From: Pseudomonas izuensis
GTDB lineage: Bacteria > Pseudomonadota > Gammaproteobacteria > Pseudomonadales > Pseudomonadaceae
NCBI RefSeq assembly: GCF_009861505.1
Contig: NZ_WTFT01000049.1
Coordinates: forward strand, 1 to 64,000
Reading direction: 5' to 3'
Length of the DNA: 64,000 bases
Positions 59,252 through 64,000 of the stretch are shown here, in pieces. A model generated the notes under the pieces. The model saw only the letters and a program-made list of their open reading frames with translations. It did no database searches and had not been told where the DNA came from. Numbering within the stretch: position 1 is the first letter of the stretch; each line of letters begins with the position of its first letter. The position numbers and the translations under genes are program-made.

Positions 59252-62149
59252 CTATCGATCCACCAGCGCACTCGCCAGCAAGGCCTCCAACCCCATGGGC
59301 TTGGCAAAATAGTAACCCTGAGCCTGTCCTGCGCCCATTTCGCGCAGCAAATCCAGCGTCGCTTCATCCTCGACACCTTCGGCAACCACACTCAGGTCCA
59401 GTGATTCGGCCATCCGCACAATCGCCCGGACGATTGCGCGACTGCGGGGACTGGTGGTCAGTTCAAGGATGAACGACTTGTCGATCTTCAAGCCGCTGAA
59501 GCGATATTGATGCACATAACTCAGGGATGAAAACCCCGCGCCAAAGTCATCGAGCACCACCGACATGCCCTTGTCGGCCAATTGCTGCATGGTCTGCCGG
59601 GCAATCGCCGGTTCGGCGACCAGCGCGCCTTCGGTCAATTCCAGGCAGATCCTTGACGGCGAGACGCCGTGTCGCACCAACAGTGCAAGCACATCACTGG
59701 CGAAATCCGGACGCGTCATGCTGTAGCTGGAACAATTGACGTGCACCGGCGGCCAATGGGCGTGCCGGGGTTGTGCAAGGATCGCTGCAATGCTGTTGAG
59801 CATGTACAGGTCCAGCCGACCGATCAGGCGCAAACCCTCGACATCCGGCAAAAACTCGCCCGGCGCGATCACCCGGCCGCCAGGCGGGTGCCAGCGGATC
59901 AGCGCTTCCAGGGCCAACAGCTCGCCGCTTTCGACGCTGACAATCGGCTGGAAATACGGCAGCAGTTCGTCGGTCCGCTTGAGCGCATTGCGCAAGGCCC
60001 CTTCCCGCTCGACCTGGTCCGAGACTTCACGGCGCACTTCCTGGTTGAACACCGCGTAGCTGTCGCGCCCGGCAGACTTGACCCGGTACATCGCCGCATC
60101 GGCATCGCGCAGCAAGTCGGCCGGCTCGAGATGGAACTGGGTGTCGGCGCTGACGATACCGATACTGCAGGACGAAAAGACTTCATGGCCATTGATGAAA
60201 AACGGCAGGTCAAACGCCACCAGGATTCGTTCAGCGATATCGATCACGACGTCCAGCGGCGCCTCGGGCGCGAGCACTGAAAACTCATCGCCCCCCAGGC
60301 GCGCCAGCATGTCGGTTTCGCGCAGGCAACCGCGCAGACGGTGGGCGGCCTGCATCAACAGCAGGTCGCCGAAATGGTGGCCGAGGCTGTCGTTGACCAT
60401 CTTGAAACGGTCGAGGTCGATGAACATCACCGCCAGATGCCCGCCTTCACTGCCGAACTGCGACCAGGCCTGATTGAGGCGCTGTTGCAGGTAGGTGCGG
60501 TTTGGTAGCCCGGTCAGTGCATCGTGGGAGTTTTCGTGTTGCAACTTGGCATTGGCGTGATCGAGCTCGCGGGTACGGCTCTGCACCCGGGCTTCGAGCT
60601 TGAGGTTGGCGGCATGGATCGCTTCGGCGGCGGTACGTCGCGACAACGCGGTGTCGATGTGCCGCGATACGAACGTCAGCAGTTCCTGGTCACGCAGGGT
60701 ATAGCGCACCTGAGAGGTATAGCTTTGCACCGCCAGCACCCCGCGTACCACATCGCCATCGAACAGGGGGATGCCCAGCCAGGAATAGGATCGGTAGTAC
60801 TCATCGGCGATTTCGATTTCACCCTGCGTCGTCAGTCGTTCCGCTTCGCCGACGTCAATCAGGCAGGGCCGACGCTGACGGATAACGTACTCGGTCAAAC
60901 CCCGGCGTCCACGCCGCGCCGCCGGGCAGGTGGTCTGCCGCTCATCGACGTAGTACGGAAAGGTCACCTCACCGGTCGCGTCGTCGAACAGCGCAATGTA
61001 GAAGTTCTGCGCGAACAGCAAATCACCGACGATGCCATGCAGGGTTTGGAACAACTCCGCCATGTCGCCCGGCTGGCTCGACAGCTCGGCAATCTGGAAC
61101 AGCGCACTCTGCAGATGTTCGGCGCGCTCCCGGTCTGCCACTTCCTGCCTCAATGCGTCGTTGAGTGCCGACAGTTCCAGAGTGCGACGCATCACCGTCT
61201 CTTCCAGGTCAGCCCGGTGCAGAAGCCGGTCCAGCGCCATGGCCACGTGGCGGGCCACCACCAGGAACAACGCACGGTCTTCGGCGCTGTAGGTACGAGA
61301 AACGTCGTAGACCTGCATCGCCAGCATGCCAAACACTTCATCCGAGGCATTTTTCAACGGCGCGCCCATCCAGAACTCGGGGCGATCACCGATGCAATAG
61401 AAACGGCCCTCGGCCTGAGCCACGAGAATGCCGGCGGCGTCGATCAGCAACGGCTGGCCACTGGTCAACACCTGGCCGGTCAAGGACAGGTGCGACGGGT
61501 CAAGGTATTCGTAGTTCTCGGACTCCAGGGCATCGACGTCGATGATGTCGACGTAATACGGGTAGTCAATCTTGCCACTGTGCGGGTCATACAGCGCGAG
61601 ATAGAAGTTCTCGGCGTCTATCAGGCTGGCGAGCAGTTTGTGGACCCCCACCAGAAACACTGACCGGTCGCGGGTCGAACTGGCCAGGTAGGTGATTTCA
61701 TACAGCACACGCTGGGTAAACTGCGCACGGGCAAGGGTATTGGTTTGCACCTCGATACCCAGGCGCCGGGCAAAATCGGCGAGCGCCGGCTGCGCCGCAT
61801 CGTTGACGGGCGCGAGCAGCCAACCCAGTACACTTTCACCTCTGCCGGTCGGCCAGCGGTGCAAGCGCCGGGTCAGGCAAAAGGCTTCGAATTCTTCATT
61901 GGCAACACTGGACGGCCACTGCACCCGCGGGTCGCCCTGCCCGACCAAGTGCATTTGCTCACCGGCGCGATAAACCACCCACGACGTGGTGTGCGCCCAG
62001 CTGCGTGCCGAGTCCAGCAATTGCTCGATCGCGTCCTGATTGCCAGCGTAGGCCATATTGACCGTATCCAGGTTCCCTTTTGGTTGAGATGCGACAACGT
62101 CGCAATCGTTCGATTGCCGCGGGAAGTCGGTCAATGGACGAAAACTCAT
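59252..62149 (-). CDS. GAF-GAF-GGDEF-EAL cyclic-di-GMP enzyme
   Basis: The protein has 965 residues from the ATG at 62149 (GGGAGC upstream). Order: N-terminal region without a named domain (1-130), GAF1 (about 150-310), GAF2 (about 345-505), coiled linker, GGDEF (about 545-705) and EAL (about 725-960). The cyclase site is intact (LARLGGDEFSV), with an inhibitory I-site RETD five residues before it. The EAL side keeps EALIRW, VHVNCSSYS, ELTEGAL, DDFGAGFSSL, LKIDKSF, AEGVED and QGYYFAKP, so both activities look possible. It is cytoplasmic with no membrane segment. Confidence 0.92.
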   Translation of the reverse strand: MSFRPLTDFPRQSNDCDVVASQPKGNLDTVNMAYAGNQDAIEQLLDSARSWAHTTSWVVYRAGEQMHLVGQGDPRVQWPSSVANEEFEAFCLTRRLHRWPTGRGESVLGWLLAPVNDAAQPALADFARRLGIEVQTNTLARAQFTQRVLYEITYLASSTRDRSVFLVGVHKLLASLIDAENFYLALYDPHSGKIDYPYYVDIIDVDALESENYEYLDPSHLSLTGQVLTSGQPLLIDAAGILVAQAEGRFYCIGDRPEFWMGAPLKNASDEVFGMLAMQVYDVSRTYSAEDRALFLVVARHVAMALDRLLHRADLEETVMRRTLELSALNDALRQEVADRERAEHLQSALFQIAELSSQPGDMAELFQTLHGIVGDLLFAQNFYIALFDDATGEVTFPYYVDERQTTCPAARRGRRGLTEYVIRQRRPCLIDVGEAERLTTQGEIEIADEYYRSYSWLGIPLFDGDVVRGVLAVQSYTSQVRYTLRDQELLTFVSRHIDTALSRRTAAEAIHAANLKLEARVQSRTRELDHANAKLQHENSHDALTGLPNRTYLQQRLNQAWSQFGSEGGHLAVMFIDLDRFKMVNDSLGHHFGDLLLMQAAHRLRGCLRETDMLARLGGDEFSVLAPEAPLDVVIDIAERILVAFDLPFFINGHEVFSSCSIGIVSADTQFHLEPADLLRDADAAMYRVKSAGRDSYAVFNQEVRREVSDQVEREGALRNALKRTDELLPYFQPIVSVESGELLALEALIRWHPPGGRVIAPGEFLPDVEGLRLIGRLDLYMLNSIAAILAQPRHAHWPPVHVNCSSYSMTRPDFASDVLALLVRHGVSPSRICLELTEGALVAEPAIARQTMQQLADKGMSVVLDDFGAGFSSLSYVHQYRFSGLKIDKSFILELTTSPRSRAIVRAIVRMAESLDLSVVAEGVEDEATLDLLREMGAGQAQGYYFAKPMGLEALLASALVDR

Positions 62150-62347
62150 CAGCGCTCCCAGAGCCAAGAATTGGCGATACTCATTTCCAATTACTAGCAA
62201 TATGCCAGCGATCTTTCCGTGTAAAGGTTATAGCGGGTTTTTTCAATGGTTTTGTTTTGGTTGTGCGGTGCCGATCGCATTCATGCCTGCCGGCGTCGAT
62301 GTCCAGACCGGACTCGCACATCCCGCAGCCCTGCCATACTGTTAAGC
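62150..62347. promoter_or_regulatory. Divergent promoter region, cyclic-di-GMP gene / Mut7-C gene
   Basis: 198 bp with an AT-rich patch (62175-62265). No gene. Promoters for both directions should lie here. Confidence 0.35.
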
Positions 62348-63088
62348 ATGACTCGTGCAACCTTCCGCTTCTACGAGGAGCTCAACGATTTCCTGCCGGC
62401 CGACCGGCGGCGGCAGTCCTTCACCTGCGAGTGCGCGCAAGGGGCGACGGTCAAGCACATGATCGAGGCGCTCGGGGTGCCGCATACGGAGGTCGAACTG
62501 GTGCTGCTCAATGGCGAGTCGGCGGGTTTCGAGCGGGTAATCTTCGACGGTGACCGGCTGGCGGTGTACCCCAAGTTCGAATCACTGGACATCAGCCCGC
62601 TGCTCAAGGTTCGTACGCAACCTCTGCGGGTACTGCGCTTCGTCGCGGATGCGCACCTTGGCGGATTGGCCAGCCTGCTGCGCATGAGCGGCTTCGACAC
62701 CCTCTACGACAATGGCTTCGAAGATGGCCAGATCGCCGAGATCGCTGCGCAGCAGGGACGCATCGTGCTGACCCGCGACCGCGAACTGCTCAAGCGGCGG
62801 ATCATCAGCCACGGCTGTTACGTGCATGCCCTGAAACCGTCGCTGCAACTGCGCGAAATCTACGAGCGCCTTGACCTGGCGCGCAGCGCGCGACCCTTCA
62901 GCCTGTGCCTTCATTGCAACCTGCCGCTGCACGAGATCAGCCCGGAACTGGCCCGCCCGCAGGTGCCGCCACGGGTTGCCGCCCTCTATTCGCAGTTCCT
63001 GCGCTGCGATGGCTGCCAACGGATTTACTGGGAGGGTTCGCACTGGCGCGGCATGTGTGCACTGCTGGCGCCTTTGCTGGACCGATAG
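62348..63088 (+). CDS. Mut7-C RNase-domain protein with ubiquitin-like N-terminus
   Basis: The protein has 246 residues. The N-terminal part (about 1-80) has a ThiS/MoaD-like fold (ATVKHMIEALGVPHTEVELVLLNGESAGF, GDRLAVYPKFE). The C-terminal Mut7-C part (about 90-240) is a PIN-like RNase domain: RFVADAHLGGLASLLRMSGFDTLYDN, RIVLTRDRELLKRR, with a zinc-ribbon pair CLHCNLPL and CDGCQRIYWEGSHW. It probably cleaves RNA; the target is unknown. Confidence 0.88.
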   Translation: MTRATFRFYEELNDFLPADRRRQSFTCECAQGATVKHMIEALGVPHTEVELVLLNGESAGFERVIFDGDRLAVYPKFESLDISPLLKVRTQPLRVLRFVADAHLGGLASLLRMSGFDTLYDNGFEDGQIAEIAAQQGRIVLTRDRELLKRRIISHGCYVHALKPSLQLREIYERLDLARSARPFSLCLHCNLPLHEISPELARPQVPPRVAALYSQFLRCDGCQRIYWEGSHWRGMCALLAPLLDR

Positions 63089-63093
63089 TCGAG

Positions 63094-63984
63094 TCACGCA
63101 TTTGGCCCAAACGCAGTCTTTGCAAAGTCCATGAAGCTTCGAAGTTTGGGCGTCAGCCGCCGGTCAGGCGCATATAACAGGTTCATCGGGGAGACGGGGA
63201 CTTTGTAATGCGGCAGAAGATTCACCAATGTTCCACTTCTCAGCGCATCCTTGACCAACTCTGACGGCAATAGCACCACGCCCAGTCCCGCCACGGCTGC
63301 GGCGAGCAATGGATCGCCCTGATTAATCGTCAATCTGCTTTTAATCGGCACTTCGATAGAGCCCTGCGGCCCTTCGAGGCGAACGTGTGAGCGCCCGTCC
63401 GAATAGGCAAAGGCCAGGCATTCGTGCTCCTGCAGGTCCCAAGGTGTGGTGATGGGAGGCCGACGTGCCAGATAGGATGGCGCAGCACACAGCACCATCT
63501 GATACGGCATCAGCGGCAGCGCTTTCAAACCGCTGTCCGCAAGATCGCCTATTCGAAACACAACGTCGTAGCCGCCTTCGACCAGATCAACGAGTTCGTT
63601 CGACAAGGTCAAATCCACGGACACCTGCGGATACCTGACCATGTATTCCAGCAAGCGGGGCGACAAGGTACTCACGCCAAATGTGACCGGGGCATTGATT
63701 CTGAGCCGGCCGCTGGGTACGCCCCGGGTCACGGCGGCCATTTCCTCGGCGGCTTCCATGTCGGCAAGAATCATCTTTGCCCGCTGATAGAACGTACGGC
63801 CAAAATCGGTGAGGCTTTGCTTGCGGGTCGTTCGATGGAGCAGAGACACGCCCAAATGCTGCTCTAGCATTTTTATCTGCTTACCTATCAGTTGCGGGGA
63901 CAGATTGAGCTCGTTCGCTACCGCGCTGAAGGAGCCCAACTCCACCGCCTTGACGAATGTGGCCATCAACGTGAGGCGATCCAT
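63094..63984 (-). CDS. LysR family transcriptional regulator
   Basis: The 296-residue protein is complete in the window: MDRLTLMATFVKAVELGSFSAVANELNLSPQLIGKQIKMLEQHLG is the helix-turn-helix, followed by a ligand domain ending FMDFAKTAFGPNA. It converges on the Mut7-C gene with 5 bp between stops. Its target probably lies upstream, beyond the window edge. Confidence 0.87.
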   Translation of the reverse strand: MDRLTLMATFVKAVELGSFSAVANELNLSPQLIGKQIKMLEQHLGVSLLHRTTRKQSLTDFGRTFYQRAKMILADMEAAEEMAAVTRGVPSGRLRINAPVTFGVSTLSPRLLEYMVRYPQVSVDLTLSNELVDLVEGGYDVVFRIGDLADSGLKALPLMPYQMVLCAAPSYLARRPPITTPWDLQEHECLAFAYSDGRSHVRLEGPQGSIEVPIKSRLTINQGDPLLAAAVAGLGVVLLPSELVKDALRSGTLVNLLPHYKVPVSPMNLLYAPDRRLTPKLRSFMDFAKTAFGPNA

Positions 63985-64000
63985 TGGAAACTCTTTGTTT

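Noticed and set aside
1..64000. CRISPR arrays, tRNA or rRNA genes
   Set aside because: No regularly spaced direct repeats, tRNA-like cloverleaf with conserved T-loop, or rRNA segments were noticed by eye; a covariance-model search could still reveal a small ncRNA.

Overview
The window reads as chromosomal DNA of a Pseudomonas of the fluorescens type. The reasons are the high-GC coding style, Pseudomonas-typical families (DUF6502, DUF5329, DUF2986, an OprD-type porin, MmsA/MmsB), a REP-type inverted repeat pair, and many LysR-regulated accessory catabolic and efflux modules. I see no rRNA, tRNA or CRISPR array. The species call is inference.

Layout. 0-4 kb: C-terminal part of a Gly/Asn/His-rich protein, then a DUF6502 protein, a DUF5666 protein with a long charged repeat tail, and an exported beta-barrel-like protein. 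4-9 kb: NmrA-like and HD-domain genes divergent from a GlxA-type regulator, then two small hypotheticals. 8.2-22.2 kb: a coherent module with a LysR regulator, DUF485 + SSS symporter, OprD-like porin, acyl-CoA synthetase, mmsA, mmsB, 3-hydroxyisobutyryl-CoA hydrolase, acyl-CoA dehydrogenase, an sCache chemoreceptor and a TetR regulator. It looks built to sense, import, activate and oxidise isobutyrate or a similar short branched acid to propionyl-CoA. 22.3-31.4 kb: chromate transporter, DUF4337, exported DJ-1/PfpI protein, LysR/EamA pair, phosphodiesterase-like lipoprotein, SYLF lipoprotein, REP pair, class V aminotransferase, YdeI-like protein. 31.8-37.4 kb: a likely operon of TIM-barrel protein, 2OG-Fe(II) oxygenase, amino-acid-type binding protein, fused permease-ATPase and SDR, followed by a convergent DUF190 gene.

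37,478-44,533 is the most striking part: a 7.06-kb segment bounded by inverted, internally repeated ends with TG...CA tips and flanked by the 5-bp direct repeat GCCAT. The ends look like those of IS21-family elements, but there is no transposase inside. The cargo is a choline-type binding protein, a BetI-like regulator with a long palindromic operator, an amidase, and a LysR / MFS exporter / hydrolase set. It lies between the DUF190 gene and a Rieske oxygenase operon.

44.7-48.2 kb: Rieske oxygenase, a rubredoxin-rubredoxin reductase fusion, and a LysR regulator. 48.2-50.4 kb: GNAT, DUF4157 protein, and a graveyard where a decayed glyoxalase-like gene runs into a 152-bp partial copy of a gene located 1.7 kb downstream. 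50.6-57.3 kb: LysR, AhpD-like protein, cupin, PtrA-like peptide, and a MexEF-like RND pump without an outer-membrane gene. 57.4-64 kb: Lrp/LysE pair with a 15-codon leader ORF, a MaoC fragment, DUF2986, a GAF-GAF-GGDEF-EAL protein, a Mut7-C protein and a LysR regulator.
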